Source: Podaxis mareebaensis
Taxonomy: Eukaryota; Basidiomycota; Agaricomycetes; Agaricales; Agaricaceae
Assembly: GCA_018524725.1 (NCBI GenBank)
Contig: JAEUWP010000515.1
Coordinates: 112,621 to 176,620, forward strand
Length of the DNA stretch: 64,000 bases
Direction of reading: 5' to 3'
Made by a program: the position numbers and the translations under genes. Positions within the stretch are counted from its first letter, which is position 1. Each line of letters starts with the position of its first letter. Below, piece by piece: positions 23,901-33,818 of the stretch. The notes under the pieces were generated by a model. It saw only the letters and a program-made list of their open reading frames with translations. It was not told the DNA's origin and did no database searches.

Positions 23901-25865
23901 TGATAATGAGGAAGCCAAGTACACACGCTAACATGATGGCAGTACATCAAAACTACAAATGGCGAGGAACTGCGACCACTAATTGATGATGCCCGTCGAT
24001 TTCTGCAGATGGGTTTTGAGTGCATTCAGAAGCACTGTTTCGAGGCTTACCAGTCGGCATTCACGTGGATTCCCAGGAAGTCTTTGATGCGTCAAGTTTA
24101 TGGTACACAGGTAAAGGGGCCACGAAGCGTTGTAATGGGTCTACCTGACTCATGGGGACCGCTGGAACACTGCATGGGTGGAGGTTCGGAGATCTATTCC
24201 ATCACTTTCTCGCCCGACGGCGCGCGAGTTGCCTCGGGATCGCGTGATTGGACGGTGAGGATCTGGAATGCGGGCACGGGCGAGGAGGAAGCCCGGTTGG
24301 AGGGCCACACGGGTTTGGTGACCTCTGTCGCTTTCTCGCCCGACGGCACGCGAGTTGCCTCGGGATCGGATGATGAGACCGTGAGGATCTGGAATGCGGG
24401 CACGGGCGAGGAGGAGGCCCGGTTGGAGGGCCACACGGGTTTAGTGAACACTGTCGCTTTCTCGCCCGACGGCGCGCGAGTTGCCTCGGGATCGGGTGAT
24501 CGGACGGTGAGGATCTGGAATGTGGGCACGGGTGAGGAGGAAGCCCGGTTGGAGGGCCACACGGGTTGGGTGAACTCTGTTGCTTTCTCGCCCGACGGTG
24601 CGCGAGTTGCCTCGGGATCGGGTGATCGGACGGTGAGGATCTGGAATGCGGGCACGGGCGAGGAGGAAGTCCGGTTGGAGGGCCACATGGATTGGGTGAA
24701 CTCCGTCGCTTTCTCGCCCGACGGCGCGCGAGTTGCCTTGGGATTGGATGATTGGACGGTGAGGATCTGGAACGCGGGTACGGGCGAGGAGGAAGCCCGG
24801 CTGGAGGGCCACACGAGTTTGGTGAACTCTGTCGCTTTCTCGCCCGACGGTGCGCGAGTTGCCTCGGGATCGGATGATCGGACGGTGAGGATCTGGAATG
24901 TGGGCACGGGCGAGGAGGAAGCGCAGTTGGAGGGCCACACGGGTTTGGTGACCTCTGTCGCTTTCTCGCCCGACGGTGCGCGAGTTGCCTCGGGATCGCG
25001 TGATGAGACCGTGAGGATCTGGAATGCGGGCACGGGCGAGGAGGAAGCGCAGTTGGAGGGCCACACGGGTTTGGTGAACTCTGTCGCTTTCTCGCCCGAC
25101 GGCGCGCGAGTTGCCTCGGGATCGGATGATCGGACGGTGAGGATCTGGAATGCAGGCACGGGCGAGGAGGAAGCCTGGTTGGAGGGCCACACGGGTTGGG
25201 TGAACTCTGTTGCTTTCTCGCCCAACGGCGCGCGAGTTGCCTCGGGATCGGATGATCAGACGGTGAGGATCTGGAACGCGAGCATGGGTGAGGAGGAAGT
25301 CCGGTTGGAGGGCCACACGGGTTCGGTGACCTCTGTCGCTTTCCCGCCCGACGGCGCGCGAGTTGCCTCGGGATCGCGTGATCGGACGGTGAGGATCTGG
25401 AATGTGGGCACGGGCGAGGAGGAAGCCCGGTTGGAGGGCCACACGGATTGGGTGACCTCTGTCGCTTTCTCGCCCGACGGCGCGCAAGTTGCTTCGGGAT
25501 CGGATGATCGGACGGTGAGGATCTGGAATGCGGGCACGGGCGAGGAGGAAGCCCGGTTGGAGGGTCACACGGGTTTAGTGAACACTGTCGCTTTCTCGCC
25601 TGATGGCGCGCGAGTTGCCTCGGGATCGGATGATCGGACGGTGAGGGTCTGGAATGTGGGCACGGGCGAAGAGGAAACCAAGCTTGCCGATGACTCACAC
25701 AACCAGTCGCATCCCTTTTCGCTTTCCTTATCTCCTGATGCTACTTGGGTGGTAGGTGCACATCACCATTGCTGGATCCCCCTTCAATATCGAAGCAAGC
25801 AGTTAAACCCATATTTTGCTGGATCACTATATTTGAGCATTGTGATTTTCATAATTCTGACATAG
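20947..25865 (+). CDS. NLR: helical N-terminal domain, NACHT, WD40 repeats
   Basis: Nine exons keep frame: 20947-21507, 21558-21688, 21748-21886, 21946-21993, 22049-22061, 22122-22216, 22272-22284, 22334-23892 and 23943-25865, about 1493 residues. After a proline-rich start, residues about 165-290 are helical (GLKGCSDLCPPLKTAAAAFL onward), like the HeLo/MLKL-type cell-death domains of Agaricomycete NLRs. The NACHT domain follows with Walker A GMAGIGKST and Walker B VVVIDALDEC. A helical linker leads to 12 WD40 units of 42 residues that are nearly identical. By analogy with HET-E/HET-D of Podospora such proteins act in non-self recognition and cell death. Two 13-nt exons lie inside an 88-bp duplicated block. 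The C-terminus ends in a hydrophobic run (SLYLSIVIFIILT), so the last splice site may be misread. Confidence 0.88.
21989..22076 (+). repeat. 88-bp direct repeat, unit 1, inside NLR
   Basis: This stretch, from the last bases of exon 4 through an intron, a 13-nt exon and the next donor, is repeated at 22212-22299 with only a few differences. The two units are 223 bp apart. Confidence 0.9.
22212..22299 (+). repeat. 88-bp direct repeat, unit 2, inside NLR
   Basis: Second copy of the block at 21989-22076. It again carries donor, intron, 13-nt exon (MLKS) and donor, so the duplication copied a complete intron-exon-intron module. Confidence 0.9.
24187..25675 (+). repeat. tandem WD40 array, 12 units of about 126 bp
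   Basis: Twelve 126-bp units sit in one exon of the NLR. Each encodes the pattern V-SVAFSPDGARVASGS-D-TVRIWN with GTGEEEARLEGHT. Units differ mainly at the same few codons, while silent sites are almost fixed, which shows recent homogenisation or expansion. Confidence 0.95.
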
Positions 25866-26332
25866 GTTATGGTCATTGTCTTTAGCTAAGGTAGATAATC
25901 CCCTTATCTTAGGCATTGTCTGAGATCAACCACAGTATCTTGATGATTTTGATAATTTTGACATCACTGTACCCGCGGAAATTATAACAACAGCATGTGA
26001 CAGCGTGATGTTAACAACAGGTGGCTGGAGGATGCGTGACACTCAACAACATAGAGTCATAAGTGATTTGGTTGGACATGGTGGTAGCAAGAGAAAAAGT
26101 CAAAAATGATGGGAGAATCAGTGATCCATTAGTACCCACAATCTACTTTCATCATTCGGACGGGAACATGGATTTGAAGTGAGGACATAGGGTAGAAATA
26201 AATATTTTGTCCTGTGACGAATTGATTCCTATGTTAACAAGACCCGTTTGTGACGTGACTTTTTGGGAGTTTAACTACACAACGGGTCGCCGTGATGTGA
26301 CTTGTTGTTATAATTTCTGTGGGTACAGTATA
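25866..26332. other. spacer between NLR and right duplication copy
   Basis: AT-rich, no gene recognised. A possible final NLR exon could start after the TAG at 25863-25865, read as an acceptor, but I could not pair it with a convincing donor. Confidence 0.4.
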
Positions 26333-28500
26333 TGCACACGCAGATTGCTGCCCATCTTGACGGCGCTGTATCTTTTGAGTTTCTTGGATAGGTATACAAC
26401 ACGACGACCTTACATAGTTTTGGATCCTATACTGACAATGGCACAGAACAAATATTGGAAATGCGAAGTGAGTCTTGATGAAGTATAGCTGTTCTCTCAT
26501 GATTGCAATTACATCGGTTAATGCGTTCAGAATTTCTTGGTCTCACGACCGTATGTGATGAAGGCAAATGTTTTTGATCATGGTTGAGTTTACTTAATTC
26601 GACTCCAGGATCTCGGCGTCCATCCTCCGAATACAACACTGCTCTCGCACTATACTTCGTCTCCTATGTCATCCTTGAAGTCCCTGCTAATGCGGGTAAC
26701 CGGCTCTACAAGCCAGCCACTATACGCCCTTGACCTACGTTTCCCAGATCATGTATGTACACCTACATCAGTACCATCTAGCGCATTAGTGAACATCACA
26801 ACAGCTTGAAACGCTTCAACCCACAAATCCGGCTCCCCACATTAACTCTCGCCTGGGGCGTAGTGAGCGTATGTCAAGGTCTTATCACAAACAAAGCTGG
26901 CCTCTTCGGAATTTGATTTCGTGAGCTTTTTGCCTTCATACTCCTCACGCGTATGCTCATCGACTGATCTCTTATTGTACAGTTCTTGGGGTGACAGAGG
27001 CGGGCCTATTCCCAGGTGCCATCTATGTATTCTCAGCGTACTACCACAGGTGCAGGATCCATCCAGTTGCCCACGGCTATTCATATAACTGACGCTCGTG
27101 CCGGACATGAACGAAGCTGGCGTGTCGCGCTCTTCTTCAGAGGTGCAGCGCTTGCAGGGTGCATTCGGTGGTATCCTTGCGTACGCCATTGGAAAGATGG
27201 ATGGTGTGGGGGGTCACAAAGGCTGGGAATGGTATTCCGAACTTCGTTCTCTCTAGTCTCATAACATTAACGAGCATTTGACTTCAGGATTTTCACCATC
27301 GAAGGTATCATCACTGTCGTAGTCGCGTTCCTCGCATACTTCATCGTCCCCACCCGGTCACGCAAGGCGAAATTTGTACATCCAGAGTCTCTTTTCTTTC
27401 CACAGAAACTTCGCTCACGCAGCGTATGGTTTCTGGCTGACGGAACAGGAACGTGAACGCCTCCTCGAACGTCTCAATGCCGACTCTGATGCAGGATTAA
27501 TTGAAAAATTTGAGTGGTTCTACGTTAAGCAGGCGTTGACAGACCACCTTGTGTGGGCGTATGCGTTTTTGTTCCGCGAATTCGCCTTTATTTTGTATTC
27601 ACTGAGCTTGTTCTTGGTGTGTTGCACCGTTTCATCGTGGTGAAGGCTGGGGCTGATGAGGATAAATATGCAGCCTTTGATAATCCAAGGATTGGGATAC
27701 GCGAGCTGGAAAGCGCAGCTGTATGTGCCATCCGGACTGGTTTGTCCTTGAATACCTCATTGATTGTCTATTACTTCTTTACAGGCTGACCGTACCACCC
27801 AACTCTCTCGCAAGCATCCCAATCCGGGTAACTGTCTGGCTCTCTTCGAAATACGACAAACGCGCAATATTCATCATCATCGCTGCAGGCATCGCTATCC
27901 TTGGCAAGTCCCCTTCCATCTACTTCTGTTTTTTGTCAGTCGCTGATGCGCCAGCACGGGCAGGATACATCATCCTCCTAACAACCGACACCCCAGGTGC
28001 ACAGTGCGTCGGTGTGCATTTCGCCGCCACGGGCGTGTACACTGGAAACGCTCTCCTCCTGAGGTACGTTCCGACACGATGCACTCCGTCAGGTAACGAA
28101 TGACAAGAGGTAATGTAGCTGGCCGGGCGAGAATGTCTCGGCGCAAAGTAAACGTGCAGTAGCAGTCGCGATGCAAATCACAATTGGTGACATTGGCGCC
28201 ATTGCAGGGTACGTCACCAATTCCCCTCCTAGGCCTTGCATCAACCAACGTTTTTGACTTCAACTTTGGTTCCCTAGCGTCCTAATCTATCGACCTTCCT
28301 TCTCTTCTCAATCCTCGTCGCATCGTACCTATGGTGGTGGATGAGCAAAGAGAATAGCCGTCGTGCTGCTATCTTGGTTGCCCGAAAAGGGGGTCGAGAA
28401 GGAGATCGTGGTGGAAAGGGTGATGATTATGAAGATGCATTGACGCCAGAGCAGAAGCAGAGACAGGGCGACCGGGCGTTGCGGTATAGATATGTTTACT
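26333..28500 (+). pseudogene. MFS transporter, truncated and decayed second copy
   Basis: Collinear with 16717-18919 but without exon 1 and its promoter. Clear lesions: a 1-base loss in exon 5 (GTCACATCC of the intact gene reads GTCCATCC); the exon 5 donor GTGAGT has become GCGGGT; CGG in the exon encoding KAGLFGIR is TGA; a base is gained at the run after GCGCTTGCAG; and about 47 bases are missing in the last exon after VLIYRPS. Many other codons are still well kept (FEWFYVKQALTDHLVWAYAF). It cannot encode a transporter. Confidence 0.92.
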
Positions 28501-28595
28501 AAGAAGACTTGGTGCTTCGTCTTTTTGATTTTTCAATGACTAATATTCTGGGTTAAGGTACGGAATAGAGACGGCAGGTTTTCGAGGCTTGTTCT

Positions 28596-29808
28596 CTAGA
28601 ATTGACGTTGATAGTATCCCCGGTAGATCTGCCACGGGAGTTTCCAGTCGCGTAGCTGCAACTTCGGGTCAAACGCGTTAAAATTATTCTTCTCTAAGCG
28701 TTGCAACAGATTGGCTACAGGAACCTGGAGAGAAAAATCGGCGCTTGACCTTTCAAACCCCAAGTAAAAAAACACGTACCCCAGCGAGGAAAACAGGCAT
28801 AGCTCTTATGGGAACCTTCCCACCCATCCCTTCCTCCTTCAACATGGACCGCGCAGTAATCATATGATCATTCGCAAGCGTAGCAAACTCGAACACTGCG
28901 TCCTCCACACCCTTCGCCTCCGGTCCGTATCTCATAACCTCTTCCTGCCTCACGCCATGCCTCGACGTGATCTCTGCAGGGATGACGTTCCGGCCTTGTC
29001 TTGTATGGAAGGATAAGGCACGGAGGAGAGTGGCAATGGTTTGGGCGGTACCGAGGTGTGAGGCGGCGTGTGAGAGGGGGTCGGATGTGTTTAGGGGTGG
29101 AGGGAGCAGCGAGAGAAGGAGGTAGAGCAGTGTGCTGGATGTTGATTCCGCGTGTGCGGTAATTGAGTCTATGGTTTGGTAGGATGTAGTTTCGAGTTCT
29201 GCGTCCTAGGAAAACATGATGAATTCAAAATGTAGGGACTGTGAAAGGCGACGTACGCGAGCGTCGATTATACGTTTGAAATGGTATGGTTGTAGGTTAG
29301 CGCGTTGGGTAGCGTCGTATAACGCAAGCGCAATGGGATGCCGTGGTGGTCTGCCCTACGCACATTTATTGATGCGCGTCTCAGAAAGGATAGCATGTGA
29401 ATGAACCGCACGTTGAATATGTCCTTGACTGCATCCCTCCAAAATTGCATCCGCATTTTTCCAATCATAGTATTGGACACATGGTCCTGCACTGTGGCCA
29501 ATTCCACCTAAGGATTCAATGCAGCGGTCAGTTACCTCCATCGGGGAATATGAGTAGGGGAGACTACGCACGGAAAACGCTTTAATACTAAAATATGCCC
29601 CCTGCAGTTCTTTCGGCCAGAATTGTGAAATCAAGTACGATTCATAGTCGTGTTTCCGGACGAGATCTCTGCAATACTCGACGGGGTCCGGGAGGCCGAC
29701 AGTGCTGTCCACGCCCTGTTGTTGTGCCGCGTATAACCGCTTAAAGCGCTTGATTTGTGTGGGACGACGCGGCAGTGAGCGCAATATGGCGGGAGCTTGT
29801 GCTCGCAT
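28596..29808 (-). CDS. ndufaf6: complex I assembly factor NDUFAF6-like (squalene/phytoene synthase fold)
   Basis: Five exons on the minus strand, 29808-29572, 29507-29412, 29355-29257, 29205-28780 and 28724-28596, give 328 residues; introns are 54-64 nt. The N-terminus is basic and rich in Arg, Gln and Ala (MRAQAPAILRSLPRRPTQ), typical of a mitochondrial targeting signal. Domain blocks: VRKHDYESYLISQFWPKE, MRMQFWRDAVKDIF, HPIALALYDA, RALSFHTRQGRNVIPAEI, YGPEAKGVEDAVFEFA and the ending AFDPKLQLRDWKLPWQ, the pattern of NDUFAF6. The family has the isoprenoid-synthase fold but aids assembly of respiratory complex I. The TTG codons upstream are not starts; the ATG at 29808 is. It is divergent from sdhaf1, 164 bp away, and this undisturbed upstream region explains why this copy survived. 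Confidence 0.88.
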
Positions 29809-29972
29809 CACGTCTAGCGTTGGTGGCTTCAAGCAAGGGGTCTACAAAGAACGGAACATCGTCGATGGGCGTATGACGCCTATGATTTGGCTGTAGCGTG
29901 TGATCCAAGCATGGACGGACCAATCGGAACACAGAAAGTGGAATTTGTGTGGTCATCGCTCTCTTGTCTTAG
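29809..29972. promoter_or_regulatory. bidirectional promoter region, ndufaf6/sdhaf1
   Basis: Only 164 bp separate the divergent start codons of two mitochondrial assembly-factor genes, so the promoters must share this space. The first 60 bases are the end of the duplicated segment. No specific motif was identified. Confidence 0.55.
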
Positions 29973-30337
29973 ATGCGAAGGTCAGGTCTTCAGAGAGATG
30001 TTCTCGCCCTCTACAGGCGGTCAGTTGCATTCCGACACGCCTACATTTAGCTACTCACACCATGACGATCTGCAGAGCACTTCGGATGGTGAAAACCAAA
30101 CCCCAATCTACCCAACACAAGTTCCTTCTCTTCGTCCGGTACACTTTCCACCAGAACGCAACATCAATCACGCCTCGCGACGTCAGTGCCATAGAACACC
30201 TCCTGCGAAAAGGGACACGACAGCTAGAGATGTACGAGGACCCAGGCGTGAAGGATTGTTTCGTGTCGAAGGACATGCTTGACTGGCAGGAACAGTGGCG
30301 GAAAGGCCATAAAACCGAGTCCGCGAATAAAAAATAA
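29973..30337 (+). CDS. sdhaf1: succinate dehydrogenase assembly factor 1 (LYR protein)
   Basis: Two exons, 29973-30019 and 30076-30337, with a 56-nt intron, give 102 residues. The N-terminus is MRRSGLQRDVLALYR/RALRMVKTKP, which contains the LYR motif exactly at the splice junction. The block TPRDVSAIEHLLRKGTRQLE followed by EDPGVKDCFVS is characteristic of the SDHAF1/Sdh6 family. Family members act in the mitochondrial matrix in the insertion of iron-sulphur clusters into the SdhB subunit of complex II. It faces ndufaf6 and converges on mrpl47, so three mitochondrial genes sit together. Confidence 0.9.
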
Positions 30338-30473
30338 TCTATATTCCGTGCATACACCCGCCACCCGCATCGATGTATACCACGCATATATGTATATTAC
30401 CACTTCCAACGCCCGCTCGCAAATTATCCGCAATTTTGATAAATTACATCCACGACTACTTCATGCATTCCAC

Positions 30474-31364
30474 CTACTGCGACGAGGATCCAAACAACCC
30501 AGCAGCAGCCGTCTGACTAGCAACTTCCTTCGGCGTCGCATTGGCCTTTGCAGCCTCTTCAGCGGCCTTCTTCTCCTCGGCAGCCTTGGCCGCTTTACGA
30601 AGTCGACGCTCCCGCCTTTGCTTCCGGTTCATAACCTTTCGCTCCTCTTTGAGGTGTTCGAGGACCTGAGCGTTGTGGTATGCGTCTCGCTCTGCCTCAA
30701 CAAGACTGACGGCTTTCTCATACGCGAGTCGCCGTTCGTTGATTACTTGTTTGATGCGTGCCATAGATTTACGAACCTATGCGGAAACCAAAACGAGTGA
30801 GAAAATGAAGGGAGGTACGAGGGAGATGAGGAGAGACATACGTGATACACCTTGGTTGCATTCACCTGGAATTGCTCGTTCTGCACTCCCATTCTCCTCG
30901 CCTCCTCTTTCTGCGTCGCGAGAAGGTTCCGTTCTCTCAAGAGAACATACCACAACATGTGCAGGTCTTTGAAGCTCTTTAACCGCAGTTCCTCAGCTCT
31001 CCATCCACGTCCTACGATCGTCCAACCACGACGAAATAGTAAGCCCAAGCTATACCACTCATGAGAACAGAAGCTCACCAGAAACCTCTTGCATACTCTC
31101 TGGAGTCTCTACAACCTCAAACCTCGCATCTCCCTCAAGCACCTCCCCATCCTTGGGCTCCTTCCTCCTAAAGAAGGCATATAGTCCATGATCCTCACGT
31201 ACAGGCACGCTCCCTTTTCGCCAATCTACGGCCTTTGCGGCCTTCGTTGTAGTCACGGGTACTTGAGCATCAGTAGGAGTAGCATTGACGACTTCCGCAA
31301 ACCAGCGCCTGCATTGGAATTGTAGTGGTGTCCGTTGTCGGAGTGTACGTGCTAGAGAAAGCAT
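30474..31364 (-). CDS. mrpl47: mitochondrial large-subunit ribosomal protein uL29m (MRPL47)
   Basis: Three exons on the minus strand, 31364-31079, 31011-30842 and 30776-30474, give 252 residues. The start [21 protein letters not shown] is a mitochondrial presequence. Family blocks are [31 protein letters not shown] and [18 protein letters not shown], the uL29 core with its helix pair, then [17 protein letters not shown]. The C-terminus is a long Lys/Ala/Glu-rich helix. Upstream in-frame Met codons exist (to 31484) but the presequence begins at 31364. Its 3' end is 136 bp from that of sdhaf1. Confidence 0.93.
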
Positions 31365-31577
31365 GGATATGAATAGTGATGACGGACGGGATAGTAAAGT
31401 GGCCGAGTGTTCCGCGTCTTGTGGCAATCGAAAAAAGTTGACGCGCTTGAAAGAAACGTGACCCGGCGTCCCCTGGCTCGTCACAACCTCGACTCAAGCG
31501 CTCGAGCCTTCCCTTCAGTCGTTTCAATAAATAAGTTGCATTACAGTCCAGAAAATTATGAAGAATACAGGAAACTA

Positions 31578-32683
31578 TTAATCAACAGTCTTCCTCGCCC
31601 ACTTCCTCTGCCCTGCAGCAGGCGAAAAACTCCTAGGAGGGGGTGTCGCAAACCTATGAACAGGCTGACCCTGTCCAACTGGCTCATACGCAGTCGTCTT
31701 CGCCTCTTCCCTCGCCCTATCCGCTTTCACCTGTGGCGACGCAACCTCCTCTCCCTCATCCTCCCTCTTCTCCTTCTCCGCAACAACAGGCTTAACTTCC
31801 TTCTTACCCCAGTACATCCACATCTGCGCACCAAGCACCACATTCAACACTAACGCAAGCGCGAAACCAGACAAAACAAGGACGTCCTTGACTTCTGTCG
31901 CAGTTGTAAACAACCTCGCTATACATCCTAAAATCTGCGCTATGACAGCGACGGCACTGAGTTGGCCTGTACTCCCTGCCTGAGCATTCTGTATGATCTG
32001 TGGCACTTTGGAGAACAGCGACAACGGCAGGGTGGAGAATTGCACTAGGGCGAGTGTGCTGGGAGGGAGAGAGGAGAGGGTATACCCCGTCCCTGCTATT
32101 GCGAGAAGTGCGAGGGTAAGATCGCGCGGTTTGTTCGACGCTGATGGTGAGTTGGATTTGGATTTTGCGTTTGAGGATGGGGAAGGTGCATAGGCGATGA
32201 TGAGCAGTGTGATGAGAATATCTTGCATCGTCAGGAATAGGTTCTCGCCATATGTCGAGAACGGGAAGTTATTTTTGACGGAGTAGGCTAGCGTGATTGC
32301 GTAGGAGAGTGTTTCGAGGATATAGGCCGTTAGCGAGAGGCCTTCGGCTGAGTTTGCGTTGAGAACTGGTAAAATGCGGAGTTGATATGTCAGAATTTCT
32401 TTCTTTGTCGTTGAAGGAGGGGATAGCGTACTCAAGAGCATTTGCGGGACTTTCATTACTGACCCGCCTACGACGATCCCGATACCGAGACCTTTGGAAA
32501 TCGCATACTTGAGGCAATCAATGTCACCGATATTGAGGTCCTCGACCAACGACACATAGCATTTCTATCTTTCTTGTCAGCGTCGCACTAAGACAGACAC
32601 CGAAGTGCAGGACTCACCTTACCAACAACGGTAACACCCAAATCCTGGATAAACCGAGGCAAATTACGAGTTATAGCGGACAT
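31578..32683 (-). CDS. mpdu1: mannose-P-dolichol utilization defect 1-like PQ-loop membrane protein
   Basis: Three exons on the minus strand, 32683-32618, 32564-32432 and 32365-31578, give 328 residues. Two PQ-loop motifs are visible, KVPQMLLILNANSAEGLS (across the second intron) and KVPQIIQNAQAGSTGQLS, with about seven membrane helices. The stretch LKYAISKGLGIGIVVGGS is typical of MPDU1. In animals MPDU1 is needed for use of dolichol-linked mannose and glucose in ER glycosylation. The C-terminal 70 residues are hydrophilic and charged, longer than in animal relatives. The second intron is 66 nt with no stop in frame, so its retention would only insert 22 residues. Confidence 0.88.
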
Positions 32684-32955
32684 AGTGGTCGGACGACGAA
32701 GCAAGGTGATGAGGGTTTGTCCGATCCGCGTTACTTTACCTTCGACGTGGATGTCCACGTGGATTTAATCCGTGGCTGTGCAACATGCTCTGAACGCAAC
32801 ACACACCTTCACAACCTAATAGCATTCGTAAACGATGCGATATCGTGTTGATCCCTCCCTCATGGTCCACGAGCATTCAGCTACACATAATAAATGAAGT
32901 GATATTAAAACTATAGAACTTTAGGTTCCGAACAAACTAACCAGCCATGGAGCAC
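32684..32955. other. intergenic, promoter side of mpdu1
   Basis: No gene recognised. Should hold the promoter of mpdu1. A short palindromic run GACGTGGATGTCCACGTGGAT lies near 32746. Confidence 0.35.
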
Positions 32956-33135
32956 GGCCTACAAAATTTGCCGCACCCATGTGCTGCCAACGCCCACATG
33001 GGTAAAAACCCAGTACCATTAGGCGCTGCAAAGTGCTGGTGGGCCCGCCAAGGTCAATCCTGCGGTACTGCTAACAAAGTGCCACTGGGTCCTGCCAAGG
33101 GTCAATCCCACGGTACTATTAGGTGCCGCTATTTG
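32956..33135. repeat. degenerate dispersed repeat with internal tandem unit
   Basis: The first 75 bases match the window end at about 63924-64000 (shared GGCCTACA, TTGCCGCACCC, then AGGTGCCGCT-like end). A 46-bp internal unit beginning CAAAGTGC and ending GGTACT(G/A)(C/T)TA is present twice, from about 33029 and 33074. Differences to the other copy are largely CG to TG or CA, as after cytosine methylation. Probably a relic of a transposable element; the type is unknown. Confidence 0.6.
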
Positions 33136-33818
33136 CAATAACACACCCCGCTTGATGTTGTTGCAACAAGCTTTGAAGTTCAATGGATTGGCATCTCCTG
33201 ACCAGGGGCCTTTGTCAAGCTTATTGGCTCGGGGTGATACAGTATGCCAGCCGAATGAGTCCGTTGTTCATTCTCATGTCAAGAAAGGGAGGCATAGTCC
33301 TGATGCCCAAAAATAAAGAGATGTGTAGCCAGAGGCAATTTGGCAAAACACTCACTATACACCACAGCCCCACACAACTCTGATGCCAAGCACAACTTTA
33401 TGACAGAAACGGGAACCTATGTAAAACTACACATTCCTCAGTTCAGTCCAAGAAGCTGCACCTTGATTCCTTGCCGCCTTACCTTCGGGAACAGGTGGAC
33501 GGGCGGCGTGGACCCTTAGTGTTACCTCAGTGATGAGACGTGGATACAGGTGGACAGGGATACAGATGGACAGAAAATTACAATCAGACAGTGAGTCGGC
33601 ATCTCATCATAAGGGAAGTCCAACGTGTGAGGGAGTCCCCAGGTTTAACCAAATAATAGCACCTCACCTGCACGGGTACATTTCCGAGCTGATCCCAGGT
33701 CCAGCAAAGATCACACCTCCCCACAGTAATCTAAATCAGGTGGTCCAATCATCGTATATAACATCTGAGAAGCAGTCTTCTTGACTGTCCCCCCATTTAG
33801 CTGCCCCTATAACCGAAT
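33136..33818. other. intergenic, no gene recognised
   Basis: About 0.7 kb without coding signal beyond short open frames. A short direct repetition of GGATACAGGTGGACAGGGATACAGATGGACAG type occurs near 33541-33575. Confidence 0.35.

Larger units (their letters stand above)
26333..29870. repeat. segmental duplication, right copy
   Basis: Same-orientation copy of 16700-20290, starting inside the former intron 1 of the MFS gene and ending upstream of ndufaf6. Contains a decayed MFS gene and the intact ndufaf6. Confidence 0.9.

Noticed and set aside
24194..25698. Very long open frames (about 340-500 codons) on the minus strand across the WD40 array
   Set aside because: They are antisense shadows of a 126-bp repeat without stops; the products are low-complexity repeats rich in Pro, Ser and Arg.
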